64,000 nucleotides of DNA from Acanthaster planci (taxonomy: Eukaryota; Echinodermata; Asteroidea; Valvatida; Acanthasteridae), in the NCBI RefSeq assembly GCF_001949145.1, contig NW_019091458.1, positions 460,637 to 524,636 of the forward strand, in the 5' to 3' direction. Below the pieces are notes generated by a model. The model was not told the DNA's origin. It did no database searches and was given only the letters and a program-made list of their open reading frames with translations. Position 1 is the first letter of the stretch, and each line of letters begins with the position of its first letter. This document shows, piece after piece, positions 47,601-59,600 of the stretch. A program made the translations under genes and the position numbers.

Positions 47601-50600
47601 TTTGGCAAGAAAAGTCATGTCAACTTGCCAATGTGGCCCATTTTATTAGTATAATCAATTGTTTATTTATTCCATTTCTTGATGACGTGATCAGATTGGA
47701 ATATAAATGAAAAAATTCTTTTACGGAAATCCCCATTTTCAGCTGGAAAAATACTTCAAAGAAAATGTCTGCCTTTATATCACATTAATGAATTCTTTCT
47801 TTGTGAAAAAGTCAACTTTCATGGTGCTCCTTTTTTTCTTGTTTGGACAAAGCAGAAGGCACTGGGTTGAACAAAATATGTCAGAGTCCCCCCCCCACAG
47901 AAGTGCTTGGTCATTCATGCAACACCATAAGGGGAATTGCAAAACAACTGGGGTTGAGTGTATGAATTTCGTAATGATCAAACCTGTAGGAGGTCCCCCA
48001 GAGTTTTGCCCCATTTTACAAAGCAAAGACCTTTTGTTAGAATTTATTTTTCCTGTATGCCTTTGTCTGCATTTTCTGTGAGGTTTTCCAATGAATAAGG
48101 AAGTTCGCTTTAAATTCTCGCACACAAAAAAGGAACCTCTTTGGTGATTCACTTTTTTACAGGTAATCCATCCAGACATATAACACCTGGTATCTGTTTT
48201 CTTGGTTTAACACCTTTTTCTCTCACTATTTTCAAAATATCCTGGTAGAACGACCTTATAAAGTTCAAAAAGATCATTCTTATCACAGCAAACCACCAAG
48301 ATTGAAAACGCTTCACTCTGCAAGCACATAAAAATACAGGAAGTTAAAAACAAAACCCTATGATGGAACATGCAAAGTTCTATTAGTCAGCGAGCCATCT
48401 ACAGTTGTAGTGTTCCCACACTGCCTACATTCCAGTTTTCGGTTTGTTGGATGCAATGTAAAACATGGCAGGGCTACTTTAAATTTCAAAGACCCGGAAA
48501 CACTATGGTTTCTTACAAAATGTGTAATGTATTCGTGAAGATGAAACTTGAGCTCACTAGTTGTGGAGTACCTATCTTGAGGAAGTTTTGTCATTGCAGT
48601 TGAAAGATATGTGTACTTACGACAAATGCTCCACTCTACCTTCAAGGATAAGCTCTTTGTAGAAATCTTTCTGTAGAAATGGTTCTGGTCTCTAGTTGTA
48701 TGGAAATGCTGTCATTTTTGAAAATTGTTTTATGTTTTTGTCTATAAATACATGTATATCACATTTGTTGGACCAAGTAAAAACCATTAATCTATATCTG
48801 GATTTTGGAGATTGGGGAAGTGGTTGCCTATCTAAGTTTTCACATAATAGCCTCCATTTTTTGGGCCTGTGAACATTTGTTATGGAGTTCAAATATTTCA
48901 GTTTTAAATGACTGCCTGCTTGTTGAGTATTTGACTCATGAAACCATAATATACACCCTATTGCATTTCAACCCAGTGTGCATATTTGTTCAATTATACT
49001 TTCTCTTCAACAAAATTGAAGATTTTAAGGAAAACCACCCTTTTGACACCAAAGAGTGGAACTAGGACTAGACGTTTTAGGGTGAAAATCACTCTCAGTT
49101 TAGATTGAAATAGTAAAAAAAGAAAACAGTAGCGGAAATTTAAGTGAAATTCCAAATTATTGTAGTGAATAAATATCACTCCAATTGTTGGGTCCCTAAT
49201 TTCAGTCGAGGTGAGTGAATTTCACACAAATGGAGGGAAGTTTCACTCTTTTGAATTTAGACAGCTGCGTTGATAAAATTTCTTTTATATAAGACCCAGC
49301 TTTATAAAAGGACGCTGACAGGAAAGATCAAGCAAGTTTTTACTTGGCTTTAACTTGTGAAAGCATTGAGATTTGGCCGGTGTCTTCCATGTTTGTGACA
49401 AAGATTGAACCTGTGGAAATATTTCTTGATAAATGACATCATGACATCATGGGCATTAGTTAATTATAACTGTCTTCTGCAGGCTTGAACTTGTTCTGTT
49501 TTACACCACGACAACCACTTCTCTAAATAAAGAGGACCTTGCAGTTTACTTCTACTTGTAAATGAAGGCGGTTAGAATTAGTCAAAATTTGTCAGACTCA
49601 TTTTCCAAACTCAAATTTCGGGAAAGCAGCCCTGTTTTTCTAAGAAATGTAATCCACCTTACGTGGTTTGTGTTGCATAAATAGAATAATTAACAAGCCA
49701 ACTTGGGCCCAGTCTAAAGAAAGGTAATGTATGAAGCTTGGTGGCAAAGCGTTCTTTTCAAACAGAAATGTCGCATATTATTGCATTAATTTTTTAATTT
49801 GTTTCAGTTGTTTTTGTTGTCCTTATCCAAACAGACATGTGTGGAGAGACAAAGCTAGTTCTGGTGTTCCCGCCTATGCTAATTAACTAATAAACTGTTA
49901 ATTGTCTGGACGCAATTCAGTTCTTTTGGTTTTACTTGAAACAATTAGCCAGGAGTTGGTTCTAGCTTGTTCCTCTTTTTCTGTCTCCAGCATCCCAATC
50001 CTGTGACTTTGTGTGTGGAGGTGTTTGCCTGACTCAGCTCCATGTTTGTGACGGTTATGTTGACTGTGTGGACGGCACAGCTTCAGACGAGCGCAACTGC
50101 CTAGGTAAGAATTCTGTGTCCCCCCGCCTCTTTATAATATTTGTGAGCTGTTGGTACCATTTTTTTTTTTAGTGAAGACTCCCTTTTAGCATTCCATTCC
50201 TTGCATGCACCAAGGATGGATACAAAGTATTGAAAAGGTTTACACATTCTTATGGGAACATTTATGTGCATTCTTTCCAAATAACCTGTGGATGGATCTA
50301 GCGATGCTGTTCATGGGGATAAAATCATTGTGATCATTACTATACGGAGCCACTATTCCGTGACAGTCTCTTCATGCATAACGCAGCACATCATAGGGAA
50401 TTTCCAGTGAAATGTTGCTGGATTTAGGCTATGGTAAAAGATTGTATACCTTGTGCCTATGTTTTTATTTTTTGTATTCTGAAGAGCTGGTTGTCCCAGC
50501 AGTATGACAGTTTCAAAACTCAAAACTTTAAAAAGCCTTATCAACACCTCAAATAAACTAGTTGTAATGCAAGTATATTTCTGACTGGATCCCACAGAAT

Positions 50601-53600
50601 GAGTTTTGAGGCCACTTAAAAAAAAAATCTACTATTAGCTTCATTAGATTCATCCGAATCTGTTGTCTAAAGCTAAGTGAAGGTCTTCACTCCATTGGAA
50701 AACCACAGGGGGCCATAGACCTGGCCATAGTTCTGAAAGCCTGTTTCAGACCCAGCTTGAGTTCTCTGCTTTGTATAACCCGACGGGGAGTCGAGTTAGT
50801 GAAGTAATTCTTTCCTCCTCTTTCACCTCTGCGGCTCGGGCTTGATTCCTGGCCCAGTCCACATGTGGATTGGGTTTTCAGTCTCCACCTGATTCCGTGG
50901 GTTTTACGGGGGAAATTTCTTCTCTGGGGTTTTCCTCTCACCTCTAAAACTGTAACTGCTTCTTGTCTCCTCTCTGTAGAAGATGATATTGGTGGATGTG
51001 GGCCATTTGTATGCCATTCGCTCGACCACGTTTAATGTCTTCATTGTATAGTGCATTTGAACAAGTCTGTATGAAATTTGCTATTTATATTTGAATGAAA
51101 TAGTTGTTATATGATGTATCAGTCACCTTGTTTGGCATCGCAATGAAAATGAACATGATGCAGGGGAAAAAAGTTGCAGGTTCCTATGGTTTTCCATTGT
51201 ACAGGATTCCCTTTGCTTTTAACTCAAATTGGCTGCAGTGACGTGCCATACGTTTTGTTTGGTTGGCTCACATATTATTTTTTCTGATTTCCCTTTCATG
51301 GATATGACCCTGTGTCTCCATGTTTGTTCTCTCTAGTTCAAACTGAGTGCCAGCTGGATTTTGAGAAGTGCCCGACCACATCGGCAGGTACCAACAATGC
51401 CTGCATTCACCCCCAGTGGCGTTGTGACGGCGACAACGACTGTGGTGATTTTTCGGATGAAAACCGCACCTTCTGCCGTAAGTCACTCTCAAGGCCGGTT
51501 TGTTATTCATCCAGAAATGCACAAGAATGTGAATCAAATTAAATCAGATCACATATTTATGTTGCAGTTTCGTAAAAGTCAAGCACATTTCAACGTGAGA
51601 GAAGTTTTGCCACAAATTTTTTACCACGTCAAATTTGCTTTGCTTTTGCATTTGCCTAAAGTACGAACAGGTGTTGATGCAAATTTTCCTCCATGCTTGC
51701 AGTACCTAGGAGACCCTTAGTCAGTGAAAAAGCAAGGCTTGAAATACACTGAAAAAGAGGCTTTTTGCATGTATACTTCATTTATTACGTACATGTAATG
51801 TATCGAAAGTATAACGACAGACATCCATGCTCTCAGTTTACTAATTGTTCTTGAGAAAGTTCATTGAAATAACAAAAGCCATAAACTAATTGCACTTGCA
51901 GTTTAGAATAGGCGTTAAGTGTCCATCCTTGTAATCCTACTTTGTTTAACAATGAAGCACTTTTTGTTTTTCAGAGACGACCCCTTGCCCATCCAGTATG
52001 GTGAAGTGTAGTGATACTTTCCGGTGTCTACCCGGCTATGCCTATTGCAACGGGGTGGAGAATTGCTATGATGGATCAGATGAGCCAGAAGAATGCAGTA
52101 AGTGTCTGCTCCGTGCAGTGTAGGCCCCGCCCCCCTCTACCTCCCCTCCTCCATCACCATCATGAACTGTGTGTCACCAACACGTGAAATGAAATTTTTG
52201 AAAAAAAAAAATAACCCTGTTTGGCACGCTTGTGTTGCCTTTTCAACAACTCGCTGTAACAAAAAAATGGCCACTCCAGACTGAACACTCGGTGATACTG
52301 CGCATGACAAATCCCTTCTTTTAAACATGCTTCCTGCCTGTTGCGTATTTAATCAAAACATTTAAGCGAACTATTCTCATTTACTTTCCCAATTATTGCT
52401 TAGGAATGGGTTTATGGAAGTCCACCTTGAACCAGACGGAAATCACACTGTGGATCATGGAAACTGTACATTGCATGTGGATATACCTCACACACAGGTC
52501 ATTTTTATTTAAAGCATCCAGTGCACAGATCCGAGCAGCATCCAAGCATTAAATTTGAGGAGATCTTTACTCAAAAACGTTATAATTTTCCCTCTCTCCT
52601 AGATAATCCCGATTACACTTGTCCCACCGATCACTTCAAGTGTTTAAACAGTCGTCGGTGCATTCCCAACGTGTGGATCTGTGACACAGAGGACGACTGC
52701 GGTGACAACTCAGACGAGCGTGAGGATTTACACTCTTGCAGTAAGTTCCCTTGCGTTTGACTTATCTTCTGTATAGAGTCCGTTTTTTTCTAAGTCCCGA
52801 AGCCTTTTTATGGTAGCTGGAAACACAACCTGCAGAATCAAGGTGTGTCAGTGCACAGATGACTTTGGAATAGCCACATCCGTAGGTCCTGAATGGAGTC
52901 CATGGCAAGGAACCTTGGCTGTATGGACATGGGCTGAAAAGATGTGTCTGAAAAGGATCCATCTTGATCCTGCTCCAAAGGATTATAGGTCTCCCAAGAA
53001 AATACCCGGTTTTCAATCTGCTTCAAGTAGGAACAAGAGTGGGCGTGTTTTACGTGGCTAGCAGCTTCACTGTGTGCATGTGAAGCTTCATGCACATTTG
53101 ATACAGGACATGCTGAACGCACGCTACCAGTTTCTTTCTGTATGTACAGTCTTTGTTTGCGTGCGCTTGACACCTTTACAAGCCTGGTTGAATAACTTTC
53201 CACGACCCTCTTTGCCAGGCAGTGTAGCTTTATTTTTGGAGCAAGACCACCTCTGTACATTTCCCCCATTCAAATGAATCCTTGCAGTGAGGTTCATTTA
53301 ATAATTTTCTCTCCCCTTATGTCAGGCACTCATGCTTGTGACAGTACACGTTACTTTACCTGCCAGCGCAATCGGCCTGGCCACAGCCGCTGTATCCCAC
53401 TGGACCTTCTGTGTGATGGAACCAGCCACTGTGAATACGCAGAGGATGAGAATATCACCATGTGTGGTAAAGAAACAAATATCTACCCAGTTCAACCCAA
53501 TCAAACCCAAAGGAACTGAACCCAACCTCACCCAATTAACCTGAGACAATCCAATTCCGCCTAACCCAACCCGGTCAAGCCCAGTCCTGTCCTGTCCAGT

Positions 53601-56600
53601 TACGGTCCAGTCCAGCTAAACTCAGCTCAACCCACCAACAGTTAGTGCATAGTAACCATCGAAGCACTTCTCAAAACTCCTCAGCTTAGAAGACAGGTCC
53701 TACCTTGGTTGTTTTAATAATTTTCTAGATTGTTAGGGAGCCTGATTTCATTCGGAACCTCACATTGGAAAATGAAATGTAGAGTTATCAATTTGATGTT
53801 CACCTGGTAAGAGCATAGGGTGCAGAATGCAACGAGTCAACAAGTTTTGTCTAGCCACAGACACTAGTTTAAGTTATGCAACACCTGCATAAATCCCCAT
53901 CATCTGATTGGTGGATTGTTGATCACATGGCACTGAATTATTTGTACCAACACACATCTAGTGCATGACGCACGTGCAACGCACACGCAGAGTGCAAAAC
54001 ACTTGTAGCAACTGTGCGTTAGAAATGGTTAATGAACACCTCTGGATTGATTTCACTGCAACTTCTGCATGGTGGCACTGTGGCCCAAAATATTCAGAGC
54101 AACATGGCGGACTTAGATCTGACGTTTGCAATTTTAACTGATGGAGAAATTGATGAGCTTGTCAATGCATGCCAGCACTAAGAGACAAATGAAATATGCT
54201 GCAAGTAAACTAATCCAATGACGAGGATTTTAAAAACAAATAATAAATATTTCATATTCATGCGATGGTATGAATAATTGCATTCGCTGACAGATGAAAC
54301 GATCTATTCCCCGAGGCTATCACACTCATAAACATGCATTATTTGTATACTATTGTGCATCTGCATTTCCTGAATGGCTGGTTAAATAACCCATCAGCTC
54401 TTGAGATTGTGGATACGCATCGGTTGAACTGAAAGCTTTGTTGTTCAAACTTAATCCATTTGTCTCGAAAAAATGATTTTGGCCATTTCCTTCCGCTTTC
54501 GTCAATCACTTTTGAATCCTTGTCTTTTTAAGAAGATGTCCCTAAAGTGACAAAATTAGAGACTCTGTTTGGAGGAATTGAATTGCTCTCTTTTTCTATC
54601 AAATAATGCGGTATATATGAACATTACATTTACGTACATTTGTGTCTTTTGTGTTTGAATATACTTCTCAGTTTATCAGACATTATGGTTCCCTTTGTGG
54701 TGACATATTTTTGTTTAGGGACTCCGGAGCCTTGCCAGTTTTACGAATTCACATGTGACAACAACCTTTGCATTCCGCTGTGGTATCAGTGTGACCATGA
54801 CAACGATTGCGGGGATGGCAGTGATGAAGGAAATACATGCAGTAAGTCACATCTATTTAAAAAAAAATGTCTAAAAACCCTTAGCATCATATCTCCAAAG
54901 GTCCTTTGATATCAGCAATGATTTTTTCTTATCCAAGGACACCAACCTCACAGTAAATGAGAAGGTTGACCCATTTCTGGACTGAAGCTGACATTGTTTG
55001 GAGTAATAGGGTTCCTTTCTTTTGATGACTTCAGTATACCCTAGCTGCAGTACTTTCCAGTTCACGTGCAACAACGGGCGCTGTATATCCATATCAAATC
55101 AATGTGACGGCTTCGATCATTGCCGGGACAACTCCGATGAAGAAAACTGCGGTAAGCCGAGAATTTGTTTTATGGGAAGGGGGGGGTCTTGGAAAGTCAG
55201 GTCCCTTTTCCTCTCACAGCCACTTTGAAAGACTGTATACACAGTCTTTAGGGACTCTCTGCAAGAGTCTGCAACATCTCATTGAGTGAACACATGACAG
55301 ATTTTCATCTGAATGGGCACAAACCCACCATTGTGTTTTGTGTTATTGTTGGAGCTGCAACAGCAGTAGCTTGCTCTTTTTCTTTGCCGCAGACAAGGAT
55401 ATTAGCTTTGCTTAGAGTCCATTCCCTTTGTCAGAAGACAGTGATGATGTTTTCTGCTTAAAAGGAAAATGGATGCAATATTGGAGTCTCAAAATGAAAC
55501 TTAGCTATTGTGCAGACACGAATGACGTGAATTTTAAGACTTTCATAAAGTGTATCATCTGTTAAGCATGTGTGTACTGATAAGTGGGAGAAAAATTCAA
55601 ACACCCTGCTTTTTCCGTGCTTCGGGATAATATTTGGAGAATGTTAGTCAGTTGTCAGGTTGATTAAATTTCATTTACTCGTGTACTCCCCCATTTCCTT
55701 TTATAAACAAATACAGAGTGTCTGGAAGGCCAGTTCCAGTGTTTTAACAAGCAGTGCATTGATGCAAGCAGTGTGTGCAACGGCATCAATGACTGCGTTG
55801 ATAGCTCAGATGAGGGCAGTAGTTGCAGTGAGTACCCAGCAGGGATTGTATGGATAGTTTGGAGTGTGTTCTGGTTGGGCAAGTTAATGCCTTAGGTGAA
55901 GCTGAAAGGAGCAGAAATCTGACAGTGTGGAAGGTTTGCCAGGGAATTGGCTTGAGTTGAATTTTGTGAATTTTTGCTCGATTATTGGATCAGACATCAC
56001 AGTTCCGCATTTGATGTTTGGTTTCATGCCATGCCAAGTATGAACCTTGAGTGTCAATCACTTTTCAAAAGTGTGGGAGGGGCAAGAGGCATAACCTTGA
56101 TCAGAACTAATGCAAGCACAAAGCCCGAACGACGTGGGGTCTAGGACCGGCTTAAGGGCCCGGGAAAATTTAGTATTCTAGATGCGCTGTGGTGCGATCT
56201 CGGCTATTTTCTGACCACTCAAATCATTTTAGCAACTGCTTTTGCAAAATTTATTTTATTTTTCAAATAATGTACAGGGCACCACCGTACCAAACACTGA
56301 ATGGTGTACATGTATCAACGTTGTAGCTTTTTATTTGTCATGGAATAGCTAGTCTCAAATATGAATCACATTGAGGCATATTCCCCCTGCAATTTTTTAT
56401 TGAGGGTCTTACAAACGATATGATATTGATACCCCACTTTTTAAAGTCGGGGAACATATCCCCCTCCCCAATTCCCCATCGATTGATGTTCATGGTATGA
56501 AACAACATTTTTTATGCCATGATTATATCTGATCCAACCAACAAAACCCAAAGCAGATAGCGACGCTTTAGTTAGTCCAGTGGGGCTGGTGCATTTTCTG

Positions 56601-59600
56601 AGTTGGTTGGCTCTGCATGTAGCTACATTGGTGCTGGTGTAAAGTCTTGTTACAAGTCAGTTCTTAAGCAAATTACAAGCATGGTAGTGTAACGGGCTAA
56701 GTGGGCTGAGCAGGCCGGAGCATAAGAAAATGAATACAAATTAACAACCCCCCCAAAAATCATACGGCAACAAGACAGACTTCAGGGGCAACTCCCAAAT
56801 TTAGTATTGAAATCACACAAAGCAAATGAGTATTTACAAAGATATCCCAAAGGCAAATTAACAAATGTAGATAAATTACAATACCGGGTAACACTCACAA
56901 GTAATAAGACCAGTGCAGGTGCGGGGCTGGAGGAGAGGGCAGGGCTAAAGGCAAAGAAACCCAAATGTAAAAGTGGCCACCAAAATAAAGAAACCAAAAG
57001 AATGACCAATGCCCCAATACGTGCAGCAGTCTTACATACCTGCAGAGTGCACCCAACCAAAAAGGTATTAAAAGAATTGGAAAGGTGTGCGCGGTATGCC
57101 AGTAGGTGGAGCTCAGGTCACTGTTACAGTAGCAAGTGGTATGGAATGAGCAATTGGGAAAGAATGTCTTTGTCATAGTTCTTCAGTGTAGTTCTTCATC
57201 ACAGCAAGATTTTAAAATGATTCATGATGGACTTGTAAGCACTGCTTTGAGATTCTTTGCAAATAGGAAAGATGTCTTTGATCGGTAGGGTAAAAGTGAC
57301 AAGACTTTAAGAAGTAGTACTGTGCCAACCTCCATTGGTATATTTCATTTTCCCATTTAAGTGTTTTTATACTTTTTTCTGTTGGCTCGCTTTTCAAACA
57401 GTTCCCCAGAGAACCGCTGCATTTTCTTTGCACCACTTGCTGTGTAAATGGGTCCTAATGCACATTGTCATGTTTGGCATGTAGACGTGAATGAGTGTCT
57501 CACTACGACGTGTCAGTACGCCTGCGTCGATGAACCACTGTCTTATCACTGCACATGCCCTGATGGATATGTCTTGGACACTGACCAGCATTCATGTGTT
57601 GGTAAGTATTTTAACCAGTAGCCATTAAAGTATGGGCAGAAATCCCGGGGGACGGGGGACATGCCCTCCCATGAATTTGATATGGGAGGACATAATTTTG
57701 AATGTCCCCTCCATGTTTTAAGCAAGACAAAATACTAAAGGAACTGATGGATTAAGGATTTTCCCTTTTGAGTTTTTATAAATGGAATGAGATATTAAAC
57801 ATGGTGTGCACAAAAATGTGTAAATTGATGGCCCCCCCCACGATCGAGGAGAGATTTCTGCCCATGCATGAAAGAACTTGGGGGTTTGGGGCAGTCTAGG
57901 AGAAGAAAGCAAAACATCATCTAATAGCGGTTTTTGTCTTTGTGGTAGAAGCTTGTGTATATGCACTACTGTGTAGTAACAATGCCTAGACTGTCCAAAG
58001 GCTTGTAGACTGTGGGTCAGTTTGTTTCACATGGATCACAAGTTTTCATTAAAAAAGGCTTCCCCATGAAAAAGGTTTATCCCACCTGCAACAGTTGTTT
58101 GAATAACAGTTCCATTTGCTTTATGTGCCTAGGGCCCCCATTTTGTACTGTGCACAAAGTAATCTCCTTGGTTCTTTTCGGTTTTTCCACCCTTCTATTT
58201 TTGGACACGAAATATTCAACAGGATCAGTACAGTGACATCACCTGTTTTAATAACTTTTTCAGCATTTCGTCTCCTTCAAAAAAATTGAACAATATTACT
58301 ATCATCATTCATTTTTCAGAATTAAATTCTAATAACATTTCTACAATTGCTTCAGTGGTTTTCAAACTTTTCCATTCTCCCCCTTTTCCAGTCACTGGGA
58401 GGGGGGATTAAATGACCCACAGAAAATAGTTTTTCATCCCCCAAAGACTGCCCTCAACAACCATCATGGATTTTCTGATGGATTTTGTTTTGGTTGTTGA
58501 ACAGACCGCAACGAGTGCATCGAGACACCATGGGTGTGCGACCAGATCTGCATCAACAATGCAGGTGGCTACACCTGCAGTTGCGCACAGGGCTACACCT
58601 TGTCGGTTGATGGCTACAACTGTACCCTCAACAGTGGTGAGTTGCACTCTGTCCATGCTGCGTCTTCCACCCACAAGAAATACTCCCACTTTCTTTCTGG
58701 CGATATCAACATCATGGCGCCTGCGGCCTATCACGTGACATTGCCTCCTTCCAAATTTGACAAAATTAATCTCTTGGAACTTAAGATGAAGAGGATAGTT
58801 TAGAACAAATCCTGAGCACAGTACATGTGAGTATGAGGTCCGGCAGCTACCTATGTGATAATCTTTTCATGGCATGACAAACCTGTAGGCCCCATACTAA
58901 CTTTCAAGGCTCTCATCTGTGGTACAGAATTGTGCATTGCATCAAGTGAAAGGTAAAAGATAATTACATGTAGATATTCCTTCTGCTAAAGGGGCTATAT
59001 TCTCATTCAAAAAGATTGCTTGCCTTGTGGTGTTTCATTAGGTATGACTGGTGATAGTTGTAGACAAGTCAATCACAAATAGAGAAGATGTCAGTCACAA
59101 GGCAGTCACATGTCAAATCATCATTAGTTTGCAAATACATCACAGGTCCATCACAAGTCAGTAACTCATCATATCCCAAATAAATTGCAAGTTAGGTCAG
59201 AAATCTTAACCAGTAATGACAAAACTCCAAAGGATTTCCTTGTTATGGTCTATATGTAATTACTTCAGACTGGAGACTTGAGACTAGATCCAAGACCAGA
59301 GACTTGAGATTAACATATGAGGATTTGACAATTGTTTGTGATTAACCAAAAAATCAAGATTATTTAAAAACGACATAGGATTTATTTGTCAGAAAATTTA
59401 GAACCTGATGGAAATGGATTTGGGAAGGGGGAGGGGATAAGGGAGGCATGGGCAGGCCCATTGTCAAGGGGCAAGCAGCACACCTCCCCCATCAGCAAAA
59501 ACCATAAGCATCACAAATTATCTACTGTTCTTGAGATGTGTCCCCCTCGTTGGTGACATCCCCCTATACCTGGAGCTGACAATGGGCCAGGGGTAGGGAG

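Larger units (their letters stand above)
38697..49990. other. LRP intron 1 (11.3 kb)
   Basis: Holds a hAT-type MITE (40589-40797) and a 67-bp tandem duplication (about 41963-42103). No exon, RNA gene or second signal-peptide exon was recognised in the remainder, which is AT-rich with several short G or C homopolymer runs. Confidence 0.5.

Noticed and set aside
53490-53640. Telomere-like repeat
   Set aside because: Units are irregular (AACCCA, CCTGT, CCAGT) and lack a constant CCCTAA period.
56807-57178. 123-codon open frame in LRP intron 9
   Set aside because: Lysine-rich and without a recognised domain or clean splice sites in the gene's phase; the region looks like repeat-derived filler, with a weak GTAAC inverted pair at its ends.
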